The notes: a model not told the origin generated them from the sequence alone. A stretch of 52,150 bases of DNA from Bacteroidales bacterium (GCA_027858955.1 JAQIBR010000230.1:1-52150), one strand, 5' to 3'; shown: positions 8,801 to 16,606, counted from the stretch's first letter. Program-made: numbers and translations.

Positions 8801-9052
8801 GCCGAAAATAATGTTAAACATCTTCAACTAAGAGTTGGTGCTATTCATGGTTTGTACAGAGAACAAGCACGTAAAGAAGGATTAACTGTTCTTGACCAGG
8901 CTGTTGTTGGGGAGTACCTGAAAAAACATCGCTCATTTGTTGACTATCGGAAAAAAAATGTAACGTTCGGAAAAAACAGAACAAGTGCTTACATCATGAA
9001 TTATGATATGCTAAAAGAACAGGGGATTGAACTGGAAAGGTTTAGTCTGTAA
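5825..9052 (+). CDS. Primase-helicase: CHC2 zinc finger, TOPRIM, P-loop ATPase
   Basis: This 1075-residue replication protein begins with a DnaG-type CHC2 zinc finger (Cys35, His38, Cys56, Cys59). A TOPRIM domain follows, with VEGYSDV (about 255-261) and DGDAAG (300-305) as the catalytic Glu and Asp-x-Asp motifs that synthesise RNA primers. After a Lys-rich linker (about 418-430) and a middle region comes an ATPase domain with Walker A FGKRQSGKST (730-739), a WGNEYKN segment in the Walker B position and a later Ser-Arg pair (SSRSLLGEFD). The ATPase part is probably the replicative helicase. The fusion makes the element largely self-sufficient for initiation, and origin-like repeats lie directly downstream. 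Confidence 0.9.
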   Translation: MDAKRVIEQINDEIYEVVSSFIKLKKAGSNYKACCPFHNEKTASFSVNQAKGIYKCFGCDKGGNAIEFIKEHENVEFKEAVEIGAKILNISFEWKKSTNFDEAKFKHEESLKIACSIIEKFFLEQVNHKVAQEYIKERNLAIPENGSFNIGYAPNGNVLLAHAREKGLKTEILEEIGVLKGNDKGIYDFFRNRLIFPVSNSRGQTIAFAGRDLNDNPKVKYMNTPESCIYTKGNELYALNVARFAIKNEDRAYIVEGYSDVLRMHDTDAVNTVATCGTSLTNEQAKLLKRYTNKATLIFDGDAAGLRATDRNAEILIKNKFHVSVILLPEKQDPDSTFTTKEIFLQHLEKQADYIVFKTESYSEKFANDPVKKSEAIKRIASLIAYYDRTDQEVYLDFVSELIKPKKAWQDALKDYSQPTEKKEKKKKQENISDIIKLKKEQQENLLENQFYENDGAYWTVEGKNPKQISNFTFEALFCVFHKDPQGRTDLKYVLRLMSQYGRKRLAIISSDDFCTPASFKKQVHRRHGFFWYGNDSQLDNIKNVKLLGIPEAKELERIGYNDKNSFWVFANGLYYNKTFHPIDEFGITTHTTQINNMDEFDNVPPESQIRINDTFHVLNTTAEFIGRYGKKKLESSIKQGQVHLLHFFYLPYGKALKIGSSEGGNPFKENSKYVKPLKGSNWSFAKWAASMTKVYPGNSELLIAYYIATIFSDLIYKANFGYFPLLFLFGKRQSGKSTAARSIMYMFGKPPMEDGINLASGSTSTGMQRSMDSTTNHPFWGNEYKNSIHKNTIETLKGIADRNGKLTGVKSGGNETRIAKPRGSGIISGQDLPTQDPALSSRSLLGEFDDTNRGNYSDLKSFKAAEESLQFTNITCSVFDYRILIEEHYSKEEPEISSEVMEELTREYDSVDRRTVLNISSVLTPMKILMEHSDLKFPFDYHSAKSALIRSAKLTISVQNQSDEVEQYLHVLQSLINLYKLTEDMHYKIVHAENNVKHLQLRVGAIHGLYREQARKEGLTVLDQAVVGEYLKKHRSFVDYRKKNVTFGKNRTSAYIMNYDMLKEQGIELERFSL

Positions 9053-9111
9053 CTATAAATAATTTGAAATATGCTTCTATCTCTACTAATATGGTATTAG
9101 TGCAAAAATCG

Positions 9112-9331
9112 TCCTCATTTCCTCACTTAATAAGAGTGATATATAGTAATACATTGATATATAATATATTATACTTTATTTCTATTAATATAAGTGAGGA
9201 CGTGTGAGGAAATATAAGGATAATTGAGGGACAAGTGAGGAAAAACAGCTCTCTTTCCTCACTCGTCCTCACTGTCCTCATTTTATAATATTGATTATGT
9301 GGCGTTTAGCTCGAAAATGAGGAGTGAGGAC
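9112..9331. other. Candidate replication origin with GTGAGGA repeats
   Basis: The 356-base gap after the primase-helicase holds about ten copies of TGAGGA or its complement TCCTCA. Forward copies are at 9195, 9205, 9236, 9318 and 9325, plus a variant at 9225. Complement copies are at 9112, 9120, 9256, 9266 and 9275. Several sit as closely spaced direct or inverted pairs. A very AT-rich stretch (about 9135-9190, mostly A and T) lies between groups and could be an unwinding region. Iterons plus an AT-rich block beside an initiator gene is a typical origin layout; function is inferred. Confidence 0.55.
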
Positions 9332-9408
9332 ACTTTTTAAAAAATACCATAGGTCGTAGAAAACACATTTTTGAAAATTAAAATATCAATTCAAAACATA
9401 TTAAAAGA

Positions 9409-10299
9409 ATGAAAAACAAGGATAACGTACAGAAAAACAATAACATTCACGACAACTTTTTTAAAAGTCTCTTTTCGGTTAAAGAGAACCTTGCCGACTT
9501 ACTTCATGGCTCTTTACCACAAGATGTATTGCAAGGATTAAAAATTGAAAGTTTGAACTACGACCCAACAGAGTTTGTTGACCATGAACTTGCACCGTAT
9601 TTCAAAGATATTTCGTGCAATATGCTGTATGGTCATACCAATATTAAAATTTCATTACTGTACGAACACAAAAGCTATCCCGACAAAAATATACACCTAC
9701 AGTTATTGAGGTATATTCTGAATGTGTGGGAGAATCAGGTTGCCAACAAACAGAAACTTACCCCTGTTATTACTATGGTATTTTATCATGGCAAACGTAA
9801 ATGGACAGATTCGGGCTTTGTTCAAGTTCCGGAGCAACTTAAACGTTTTGTGCCATTATTCGATTATGCCCTGTTCGACACCAAAGATATTGAAGACCAT
9901 GCAATAATTCGTCACTTTAAGCGACCAAGTGTAAAGGTAGCAGTATGGTTTATGAAGCGGAGCGATAATCTTATTGGTTTTATCCAAAACAACCCCGATT
10001 TGGCACGAGAGATGTTCAGTCAGTTAAAGGAGATTGACGAAACAATCTTTCAGAAAATAGCGTTATATTTGTATAAAGTTTCTGATATGGAATCAGATAA
10101 AATTGATGAGATTATGGAAACAATTTCAGTACAAACAAAAGATGCTTTTGCCGAAGCAAGACGAGATTTGGAATTTTCGGCTGTAAAGCGTATTGCTGTA
10201 AACATGGTAAATGAAGGTGCAACAGATGAATATATTTGTAAAATGACCGGATTAAGCAATAAACAAGTACAGCAATTACGGAAAGAAAACATGCAATAA
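9409..10299 (+). CDS. Rpn-family PD-(D/E)XK nuclease
   Basis: The protein has 296 residues, typical of the Rpn/YhgA (Transposase_31) family. It opens with the family signature HDNFFKSLFSVKENLADLLH. The nuclease core shows Asp67 and the Glu86-x-Lys88 of LLYEHKSYPD, followed by HLQLLRYILNVWENQ and ITMVFYHGKRKW. Rpn proteins are DNA endonucleases that promote RecA-independent recombination and often belong to phage-linked or toxin-like gene sets. Here it stands just right of the origin-like repeats and ends in its own strong terminator. It could be a late-acquired gene or have a role in recombination of the element. Confidence 0.85.
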   Translation: MKNKDNVQKNNNIHDNFFKSLFSVKENLADLLHGSLPQDVLQGLKIESLNYDPTEFVDHELAPYFKDISCNMLYGHTNIKISLLYEHKSYPDKNIHLQLLRYILNVWENQVANKQKLTPVITMVFYHGKRKWTDSGFVQVPEQLKRFVPLFDYALFDTKDIEDHAIIRHFKRPSVKVAVWFMKRSDNLIGFIQNNPDLAREMFSQLKEIDETIFQKIALYLYKVSDMESDKIDEIMETISVQTKDAFAEARRDLEFSAVKRIAVNMVNEGATDEYICKMTGLSNKQVQQLRKENMQ

Positions 10300-10320
10300 A
10301 CGCATATTGATATAAATTCC

Positions 10321-10351
10321 ACCCGGTATCAGTTTTGATACCGGGTTTTTT
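10321..10351 (+). terminator. Intrinsic terminator after the Rpn gene
   Basis: ACCCGGTATC (10321-10330) and GATACCGGGT (10337-10346) form a perfect 10-bp stem with a 6-base loop, followed by a T-run. It closes the early rightward transcription unit. Confidence 0.9.
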
Positions 10352-10366
10352 ATTGCTCTGTTTTAA

Positions 10367-10651
10367 TCATCTTAATTTGCTCGATGAAGTATTTTTTGAA
10401 AAATCGTGTGATAGATGCAGTATAATCTGACACACGGTTTCTTCTTTACTATATTTACTCGAAAACCTTTCAACAATCCAACAGTCTTCTTCCTCAATTT
10501 CATCAATTAATTTTACCTGATCCTTATCTTCAATAAAATCATCCCATTTACAATTGAATATCTCACCATGAGAAGGAATATGCCCCGGATTTTCGATTGT
10601 AAATTCCTTAAATCTTGCATTATCGAATGTTACTCTTAAAATGGTTTTCAT
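10367..10651 (-). CDS. Small unknown acidic protein, minus strand
   Basis: This is the only clear leftward gene inside the element apart from the integrase. The 94 residues start with a beta-rich stretch (MKTILRVTFDNARFKEFTIE), then an acidic middle (WDDFIEDKDQVKLIDEIEEE) and a hydrophilic tail. I recognise no family. It faces the Rpn gene tail to tail, with the terminator between them, and may be an independently expressed accessory gene. Confidence 0.5.
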   Translation of the reverse strand: MKTILRVTFDNARFKEFTIENPGHIPSHGEIFNCKWDDFIEDKDQVKLIDEIEEEDCWIVERFSSKYSKEETVCQIILHLSHDFSKNTSSSKLR

Positions 10652-10741
10652 TCTAATTAATCTTATTGCTTTTAATGCTAAATAAACCCTGTTTATTTCT
10701 TTTTATTGCCATATTGTTAAAGAATTGGCTTTCAAATCATT

Positions 10742-10749
10742 ATTTTTGC
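10742..10749 (+). promoter_or_regulatory. Bacteroidota-type -7 box before structured RNA 1
   Basis: TATTTTTG followed by C fits the TAnnTTTG consensus. No good -33 TTTG is seen at 17-21 bases. It lies about 100 bases before the structured RNA at 10846 and about 230 before the next coding start, so a long leader would be expected. Confidence 0.4.
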
Positions 10750-10845
10750 CACAAATAATATTAAAAAACTTATAATTTGAAAATACACTAAAAAGAAGCA
10801 ACGACATATTATAATACATTAAGACTTAAACTCTTGTAACTAGAA

Positions 10846-10963
10846 ATCGCCAATTTTTAAACATCGCAATGAGCATAAGTACGGGCGTGGCCTGTACTGC
10901 TTTGCGATTGGGTGTTTGGCGATACCTTAGTTACGAGTGGTTTCAGTGCCACGCTTCTTTTTT
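10846..10963 (+). ncRNA. Structured leader RNA 1 with terminator
   Basis: Nested perfect stems are visible: ATCGCCAA (10846-10853) with TTGGCGAT (10916-10923); inside it ATCGCAA (10863-10869) with TTGCGAT (10902-10908); and inside that AGTAC with GTACT. A terminator-like hairpin and T-rich tract end it (10937-10963). GCGTGGC (10885-10891) can also pair with GCCACGC (10948-10954), which would exclude the inner stems, so two alternative folds exist as in attenuators. A second element at 12872 shares its architecture. The ligand or target is unknown. Confidence 0.55.
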
Positions 10964-10976
10964 AATACATGATAAT

Positions 10977-11282
10977 ATGAAAGATTTATATGTGTGGCTA
11001 AAGAGCGAGGTAAACGAATCTTTAAAGTTATTGGACACCGATATTATAAAAGACGAAGCCGATAAAATCGTCTTTTCATCTTCCAAAGATTTTCTAAATC
11101 AAAGCAATGTTGTATTAGATAAGTTGGTTCAACTATTATCGGAAAACAATTTGGATGTTATGAAGCTGATAACCTTAATTGCAAAACTAAAATGCGAGGG
11201 GACTGATAATGATGAAGATGATATTATTCAATCTATGATAATAAAAATGATGGAAATAAGTTCTCTGGAACAAAGCAAGTAA
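10977..11282 (+). CDS. Small acidic protein of unknown function
   Basis: The ATG at 10977 gives 101 residues (MKDLYVWLKSEVNESL at the start). A longer frame opens at 10869 but its first 36 codons lie in the structured RNA, so I reject that start. The protein is helical and acidic, with a DNDEDD patch near the C-terminus, and has no membrane helix. It follows structured RNA 1 and its terminator by 14 bases, so its expression is probably controlled by that leader. I recognise no family. Small acidic phage proteins include DNA mimics, but there is no specific evidence for that. Confidence 0.6.
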   Translation: MKDLYVWLKSEVNESLKLLDTDIIKDEADKIVFSSSKDFLNQSNVVLDKLVQLLSENNLDVMKLITLIAKLKCEGTDNDEDDIIQSMIIKMMEISSLEQSK

Positions 11283-11359
11283 CCACAAAACTAATTTATG
11301 ATATAAATATTTTTCGTATTTTTAACAAGCTAATTGTCAAGGGTGTAATAATATAGATT

Positions 11360-11821
11360 ATGCCCAAAATATTTTCCAATTCATTTAAAATGAGCCTCAT
11401 ATCGAGGCTTTTCGTGTTTGTAGCCCTTTGGGGTTTTACCATTTGTTACTTTATTCTTTGTTTTATTCTTGGTAATAGTTGGGTAACATATCCGTATTCT
11501 CTCGGTAATACCATTTTTTTTCAAAAACGGTCTTTTTTTTCACACAGTTGCCAAAAAACAGGCATTAAAATCATTCACACAACGGAAAGTCGTCTACAAT
11601 TTTATAGAGAGTTACAAAAGCACCTGAAAAGCACCCTTCAAAATAGACAATATTCAAAAAAGCATTTAATATATGTTCTCAAAGAACTCAAAAGTAGCCT
11701 GTATAATCTAAAAAGAAACCGAAAGCCCTTAAAAGCACTGGAAAAGTACCCTGTAAATCTGCTTTTTTCAATATTTCTAGTGTGTTATTGCTTATTTTTC
11801 AACCCTAATCTAACGCTATGA
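11360..11821 (+). CDS. Unknown membrane protein
   Basis: The 153-residue protein has a long hydrophobic stretch at residues about 12-42 (LFVFVALWGFTICYFILCFI), a basic middle region (QFYRELQKHLKSTLQNRQYS, then LYNLKRNRKPLK) and a second hydrophobic segment near the C-terminus (LLFSIFLVCYCLFF). It therefore has two or three membrane helices around a basic loop. The next gene's ATG overlaps its stop (ATGA), showing tight coupling. No family is recognised. Confidence 0.55.
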   Translation: MPKIFSNSFKMSLISRLFVFVALWGFTICYFILCFILGNSWVTYPYSLGNTIFFQKRSFFSHSCQKTGIKIIHTTESRLQFYRELQKHLKSTLQNRQYSKKHLIYVLKELKSSLYNLKRNRKPLKALEKYPVNLLFSIFLVCYCLFFNPNLTL

Positions 11822-12051
11822 TAATTCGCAGAACCATATTGAAACAAGAGTTGGTGAAAAAACTTTACCCTGATAGCGTTTCTGTTGATGCAGCTATGCA
11901 GCAACTCAGACGAGATATAGAGTTAAGCCCTCAATTAAAAGAGCAAATAGCAAATTCCGGACACACCAAACGCCATTATTACAACAAACACCAACTTCTT
12001 TTAATCCTGGAACACTTTTGTATCACAATCGAAGAATTTGAACAGCTATGA
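11818..12051 (+). CDS. DUF4248-like small protein
   Basis: The 77 residues follow the pattern of the Bacteroidota DUF4248 family: RRTILKQELVKKLYPDSVSV, then AMQQLRRDIELSPQLKEQIA, then a basic turn and a C-terminal HQLLLILEHFCITIEEF helix. Such proteins are found on mobile elements and are probably DNA-binding, but their role is not established. The start overlaps the preceding stop by 4 bases, and a J-domain gene follows 41 bases later. Confidence 0.6.
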   Translation: MIIRRTILKQELVKKLYPDSVSVDAAMQQLRRDIELSPQLKEQIANSGHTKRHYYNKHQLLLILEHFCITIEEFEQL

Positions 12052-12092
12052 AACATCAGTTCCATAAGACTTAATAAAATAAACATACACTT

Positions 12093-12443
12093 ATGAAATA
12101 TTTCAATGGTATAACCGATTTACTGCAAGCCAAAATAAGTTACCGAAAATTAGCAAAGCAACTACACCCCGACATGGGTGGAACTGTCATTGAGTTCCAA
12201 AAAATGCAGGAGGAGTATAAAGAACTCTTGAAACAACTACAACAAATCAGTAGTTTGGATGTAAAAATACAGAAATCACCATCACCGGAAAGTGAAATTT
12301 TAAATGAGTTGGGGAAACTTACCAAAGCACTTATTAAAATACAAGTATCTCAGAATTATTTAAGCCAGAAAATCAAGATGACAAATCCTACAATAATTAA
12401 AGGTTTATTTACTGATATTAAGTGTTTTTTGGATAGATTGTAA
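12093..12443 (+). CDS. Short J-domain (DnaJ-like) protein
   Basis: The N-terminal 55 residues form a shortened J-domain, with SYRKLAKQLHPDMGG containing the invariant His-Pro-Asp that stimulates Hsp70 ATPase. FQKMQEEYKELLKQLQQ follows as the third helix. The rest is a charged coiled coil ending in IKGLFTDIKCFLDRL. The 116-residue protein has no Gly/Phe or zinc regions, so it is a J-domain co-chaperone of type III. Viruses use such proteins to recruit host DnaK for replication or assembly. Its 3' end is echoed in degenerate form at 22561-22605 beyond the cargo region. Confidence 0.8.
   Translation: MKYFNGITDLLQAKISYRKLAKQLHPDMGGTVIEFQKMQEEYKELLKQLQQISSLDVKIQKSPSPESEILNELGKLTKALIKIQVSQNYLSQKIKMTNPTIIKGLFTDIKCFLDRL
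12399..12443 (+). repeat. Left copy of degenerate repeat flanking the cargo
   Basis: This 3' end of the J-domain gene shares TTTACTGATA and ATAGATTGTA, at identical spacing, with 22561-22605. The intervening bases differ. The two copies bracket the AT-rich cargo block. They may mark the recombination points at which cargo was exchanged. Confidence 0.4.
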
Positions 12444-12720
12444 TCCAACAAACTTTGGGATCGGCTATTTCTATTAGTTTTTTCGATAAGTTGATATTAG
12501 TGCATAGTGGAAGAGTAATGTGTCATAAAATGCTGCTACTGAAAAATCATTGCTATGTTTGTCTGTAGTTTATTATATTGTGGATTGGAATTTCATTCTG
12601 ACTATTTGCAAAACCATTCATTTTAAATAACAAAATATTCTTTAGAATTTCTAAGTCCCGACAGTAAAAGGGATACAGCAAAATGTTAAAATATTTATGC
12701 AAAAACAATACAAATAATTT

Positions 12721-12749
12721 TTTGCTTAAAACGGATAGTAGTATTTTTG
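12721..12749 (+). promoter_or_regulatory. Bacteroidota-type promoter before structured RNA 2
   Basis: TTTG (12721-12724), 17 bases and then TATTTTTG (12742-12749) match the -33 and -7 boxes of Bacteroidota promoters. It lies in the 645-base gap after the J-domain gene. It would transcribe a leader with an 11-bp perfect hairpin (12801-12811 with 12838-12848) and structured RNA 2, ahead of the first cargo gene. The gap between 12444 and 12720 shows nothing else I can support. Confidence 0.5.
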
Positions 12750-12871
12750 GTTACGGATTGAAAGTAAATAAACGAATAAATAACAGAATATGATTTGATT
12801 AACGATTCTTAATAAAATATTGTACCAGAAATTTTAGTAAGAATCGTTGTGCGTTATGGCAGATTTAAAAG

Positions 12872-12979
12872 GCATACAAGGATAATGACGGATGCTCACG
12901 CTACGGCGTGGGTTGCCTTATCGTATGCGGAGGTTTGCTAGAAACCCACAACGTGGTAAGTTCAGTTCCACGCTTTTTT
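12872..12979 (+). ncRNA. Structured leader RNA 2 with terminator
   Basis: GCATAC (12872-12877) and GATAA (12881-12885) pair with TTATC and GTATGC (12918-12928). The apical hairpin is CACGC-TACG-GCGTG. A second hairpin is GGTTT-GCTAG-AAACC (12932-12946). The element ends in CGTGG/CCACG followed by six T (12952-12979). Order of stems, the ATAAnnACGG segment and the TTCAGTkCCACGCTT end are shared with the element at 10846. Two copies in one element, each ahead of a gene, suggest a regulatory RNA family. Confidence 0.55.
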
Positions 12980-13089
12980 GTGGCTGAACAAACCGGAAAA
13001 AGAGAGACGAACAAGATAATATAATAAAACGGGGAAGCTGAAAAACGTAAACAGAGTAAGCGGAACATTTAAAACGAAAATATATACCA

Positions 13090-13737
13090 ATGAAGAAAGT
13101 CATCTTACTAAACCTTGCATTAATCTCAGTTGCTTTACTGCACGGGCAAACAATCGAAAATGAAGTTAACAATGCTGAAAAGTTATTAAAACAAAAAAGC
13201 TATAAAGAAGCTGTTCAGGAGCTTAAAAATGCAATTAGTGTTATCGAGAACGAACAACTCAATACCATGAAAACTGAACTGTTACCTGAAAAGGTTTTGG
13301 ATTATTCAAAAGCAAACAATAATGAAAATGCTGAATTGTCAAAATCATATATTTCTGGGAAAAGGATTGAATTGAAGCAGGCTTATTCAAAGCCCCTCAG
13401 CAATAGTAATGAAGAGGATAAGGAAGGTTACATAGGAAACATGAATTCTTTAATTTCTATTAGCATTTCAAATTCCCCTGAGAAAATGTGTGAAATTGCC
13501 AGTATTTGCACAAACAGCAGTACTGAACGTCTTGAATCAGAATTAGAACCAACTGATTATAAAGAATTCAGGGCAGTTAAGCTGTATAATCATATTACGA
13601 AACAGGCTAGATTATCAGTTATTGTTGGTGGTGCTATCATTGAAGTAAGTGCTGAAAATATTAATAGCGAAAAACAATTATTTGATATTGCTAACACAAT
13701 TGATTTAGAAAAAATATTGAAATATTTTGGAAAATAA
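13090..13737 (+). CDS. Secreted protein of unknown function, first cargo gene
   Basis: The 215 residues start with a clear signal peptide (KKVILLNLALISVALLHGQ), cleaved near residue 20. A helical region (EKLLKQKSYKEAVQELKNAI) resembling a TPR-like hairpin follows, then a long polar stretch, and finally a small beta-rich domain (ARLSVIVGGAIIEVSAENIN) ending in a helix. It is probably periplasmic or outer-membrane linked. It lies downstream of the promoter at 12721 and structured RNA 2. No enzyme motif is visible. Confidence 0.6.
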   Translation: MKKVILLNLALISVALLHGQTIENEVNNAEKLLKQKSYKEAVQELKNAISVIENEQLNTMKTELLPEKVLDYSKANNNENAELSKSYISGKRIELKQAYSKPLSNSNEEDKEGYIGNMNSLISISISNSPEKMCEIASICTNSSTERLESELEPTDYKEFRAVKLYNHITKQARLSVIVGGAIIEVSAENINSEKQLFDIANTIDLEKILKYFGK

Positions 13738-13808
13738 AAAGCGGAAGCCGAAAAGCTATATGAGTAGGCAAAACAACTTAAATAATAATCATCAAAATTA
13801 ACTCTATC

Positions 13809-14618
13809 ATGAAAAATTTTACTAAAACACTATTTATGGTATTTATGACTGTTGCAATGTTTAGCACAGTCAAAGGACAATCATGGTCTACTGGAACTTC
13901 TACACTTTATGCAAACCCGACCAGTACAAACGTTGGAATTGGAACTTCTTCTCCATCAGCAAAGCTTCATGTTAACGCTGGTAGTGGACAAGACGGCTTA
14001 CGTTTACAATTAAGTGGCTCAACTCGTTTATGGCTAAACAGCAATGGCGGGTTATCGATTGGCAATTATGCTACTCCTCCGTCTAGAGGACTTTATGTTT
14101 ATGGAAATGTTGGTATTGGCACAACTTCTCCATCTGCACCTCTTCATGTAAATGGAGGTATTAAAGCTTCAACATTGATGTTAGATTATGCTGCAAGCAG
14201 TGATTGGACACACGCATTCTATTTAAAAGTGAATAGAGATTATACTAAAGCTTTGACAATTTGTAATAAAGATGCAAATGAAGTATTTAGGGTTTATGGA
14301 AATGGGATTGTTAACGCCAAGAAAATATATGCGGAAGCTTTTCAAGTACGCCCTGATGCTCTTGGAATTTATTGGTACGATCATGTTTTTAACCATGATT
14401 ACAGCCTAATGAAGATAAATGATGTTGAGAACTACATAAAAACCAACAAGCATTTACCTGGTATTCCTTCAGAAAGCCAAGTTAACGAAGAAGGATTCAA
14501 CTTAGCTGAAATGGACGGACTTCTATTAAAAAAGATTGAAGAACTAACACTTTATATTATTCAGCAACAAAAAGAAATTGAATCCCTTAAAGCTTCAATC
14601 AATCAAACTAACCAATAA
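13809..14618 (+). CDS. Secreted surface protein with VGIGT repeats and coiled-coil tail
   Basis: A signal peptide (about 1-23, ending near VKGQ) precedes two VGIGT(S/T)SPSA repeats (about 40-50 and 98-108) typical of trimeric fibre-like surface proteins of Bacteroidota. The C-terminal part matches the common tail module: NDVENYIKTNKHLPGIPSES, then LAEMDGLLLKKIEELTLYII and a coiled coil. Related modules resemble phage tail-fibre chaperone tails, but here the signal peptide points to the cell surface. It is 5 bases upstream of the glycosidase gene and may display or organise the secreted enzymes. Confidence 0.7.
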   Translation: MKNFTKTLFMVFMTVAMFSTVKGQSWSTGTSTLYANPTSTNVGIGTSSPSAKLHVNAGSGQDGLRLQLSGSTRLWLNSNGGLSIGNYATPPSRGLYVYGNVGIGTTSPSAPLHVNGGIKASTLMLDYAASSDWTHAFYLKVNRDYTKALTICNKDANEVFRVYGNGIVNAKKIYAEAFQVRPDALGIYWYDHVFNHDYSLMKINDVENYIKTNKHLPGIPSESQVNEEGFNLAEMDGLLLKKIEELTLYIIQQQKEIESLKASINQTNQ

Positions 14619-14623
14619 AAGCA

Positions 14624-16564
14624 ATGAACATGAAATATAGGATACTATTATTTATAGTTATTGCTTTAATGATGGTAACCAAGAACACATTTGCTCAAGA
14701 TTTTGTGTACTTGGAAAATAACACATTGAAGTATCAGGGAGAGAATTACTACCCTGTTGTAATGAACTACGGTGTTAATTATCGTACAGATGGTACTAAT
14801 TATTGGGCAGTACCCAGTCATGGATACGGTAGCACAAACGATATTGAATGTTCTGGCGAAACCGACTGTTTGGAAACAATAAAAGCTGATATGCAGCTTT
14901 TGCGCGATTTAGGATTTAATGCGATACGTTTATGTGGAGTACGCCCAAAATATATTAATGGAAACCAATTAGCATTCCCTGCATTTACCTCAAATAGTGT
15001 TTGGCAATCAAGTATTGATGTTCCTTTACAACCTGATTATTCTGTTCATTTTGAGTTGATTTCGGAGATACTTGATGTAGTTGAAGAAGTAGGTTTAAAA
15101 GTAATATTATTAAACCTTGGCCCTTTTAATGACCCGATAAGGGAAGCTTATATGAACTCGTTACTTGACGAATTTAAGTATAACTCAACAATCTTCGCTT
15201 ATGACTTTATTAATGAACCATTATATGAAGATAAAATTACGTCCGATAAAAGCGATGTCTGCCAAATAGTTTCTAATTGGAGAGATATGATGGACACCCA
15301 TGCACCAAATCAACTTTTGACTGTTGGTTTTGCTAATAGCTCAGAAATATCACGTTGGGATCCAAATATTTTACCTATTGATTTCGCTTCATTTCATCCT
15401 TACGGAAGTTCGGAAACTGTTCAAAACGAAATATATTATTATGGACAATATATGAATAAACCATGGATAATAGGTGAAACTGGATTAGCTGCTGATAATA
15501 CGTCTGTGACCTATGAAGAACAAAGAGATTTTGCTGAAAAGACATTAAAAAGAACAATTAATTGTGGTGGAAATGGTTACTCATGGTGGCAATATCAGGA
15601 AGTTTGGTGGGGTTCATATCAACAAGATTATCTTGGATTGTTGAATCACGCTGGAACTACAACTACTACTGACCCAAGTTTGATAGTTCAAGGAACACCC
15701 AAACCTGCTGCACAAGAATTTACTAATTTTGAGTCATATTCCCCGACATATAACTGTGAATGTCTATCTAGTTTTTATAATTATTCAGGATACTCAGACT
15801 ATATTATTTCAGGTCGTTTATTAAATGGCACTAATAATCAACCTATTGCTGGTGGAATTATCGTTGGATGGGACGCAAGCTGGAATAATTACAGAAAAAC
15901 ATTTACGCAACCCGATGGTAGGTTTAACTTTTACTCCGATGTTCCACTTGTTAATATTAGGGCATCTGCACCAGGAATGAACCAAACATCATATACAGGA
16001 AATTGGAGTGGTACAGCAATTTCACTTACAAATGGAACTGTAAATATTGGAGAAGTTAAGTCATATAGTACATCAAGCACTATTTCATCTTCAAACTATA
16101 CAGTAAAAGGTAATGGAACTTCTGGAGGAAATTTAAAACTATATGCAGGTCGAACAATAACTTTTGGTTCGGGATTTTCAGTTGAAAAGGGTGGTGTATT
16201 GACAGCTGAACCAAAATATGAGATAGGTGACCTTAAAGTTTATCCTATTTCTTCCTGTTATTCATCCTTAAAAAGTGCTAACGCATTGTCAGAAGATAAT
16301 TTTATCGAATCAATTACTGATGAAAATGCTGATGAATTAGTAGTATCTATATATCCAAATCCATCAGATGGATTTATTAATATTATCGCAAATACTAAGA
16401 TTGATAAACTTGTTGTTTACAACCAAAATGGACAACAAATTGAGAATATTAATAATTTATCAGAAAACCACCAATTGAATTTAACGGAATATCCGAGTGG
16501 CTTATACTATATGATGGTTTATTCTGGAAAAAATATCCGCAGGAATAAGTTCGTTTTGAATTAA
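14624..16564 (+). CDS. GH5-like glycosidase with T9SS sorting domain
   Basis: A signal peptide (about 1-24) is followed by a (beta/alpha)8 catalytic domain of cellulase/GH5 type. LRDLGFNAIRLCGV marks an early strand, DFINEPLYED carries the acid/base Glu198 and PWIIGETGLA the nucleophile Glu285. After about residue 390 comes a carboxypeptidase-regulatory-like beta domain (RLLNGTNNQPIAGGIIVGWD). The final 75 residues are a T9SS type A sorting domain (VSIYPNPSDGFINI). The enzyme should be exported by the host's type IX system to the surface. Its glycan substrate cannot be read from the sequence. It is an unusual cargo for a phage-like element. Confidence 0.85.
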   Translation: MNMKYRILLFIVIALMMVTKNTFAQDFVYLENNTLKYQGENYYPVVMNYGVNYRTDGTNYWAVPSHGYGSTNDIECSGETDCLETIKADMQLLRDLGFNAIRLCGVRPKYINGNQLAFPAFTSNSVWQSSIDVPLQPDYSVHFELISEILDVVEEVGLKVILLNLGPFNDPIREAYMNSLLDEFKYNSTIFAYDFINEPLYEDKITSDKSDVCQIVSNWRDMMDTHAPNQLLTVGFANSSEISRWDPNILPIDFASFHPYGSSETVQNEIYYYGQYMNKPWIIGETGLAADNTSVTYEEQRDFAEKTLKRTINCGGNGYSWWQYQEVWWGSYQQDYLGLLNHAGTTTTTDPSLIVQGTPKPAAQEFTNFESYSPTYNCECLSSFYNYSGYSDYIISGRLLNGTNNQPIAGGIIVGWDASWNNYRKTFTQPDGRFNFYSDVPLVNIRASAPGMNQTSYTGNWSGTAISLTNGTVNIGEVKSYSTSSTISSSNYTVKGNGTSGGNLKLYAGRTITFGSGFSVEKGGVLTAEPKYEIGDLKVYPISSCYSSLKSANALSEDNFIESITDENADELVVSIYPNPSDGFINIIANTKIDKLVVYNQNGQQIENINNLSENHQLNLTEYPSGLYYMMVYSGKNIRRNKFVLN

Positions 16565-16575
16565 TCAACTTTAAC

Positions 16576-16606
16576 AAGAGGCTGCCTTTTTAGACAGTCT
16601 CTTTTA
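16576..16606 (+). terminator. Intrinsic terminator after the glycosidase
   Basis: AAGAGGCTG (16576-16584) pairs with CAGTCTCTT (16595-16603), including one G-T wobble, across a 10-base loop. A short T-run continues. It separates the two T9SS enzyme genes. Confidence 0.7.

Noticed and set aside
9112-9331. CRISPR-like array
   Set aside because: The repeats are 6-7 bases long, in both orientations and irregularly spaced; they fit iterons, not CRISPR units.
10869-10976. N-terminal extension of the small acidic protein starting at 10869
   Set aside because: Its 36 codons lie in a strongly structured RNA with a terminator, and a normal ATG follows at 10977.
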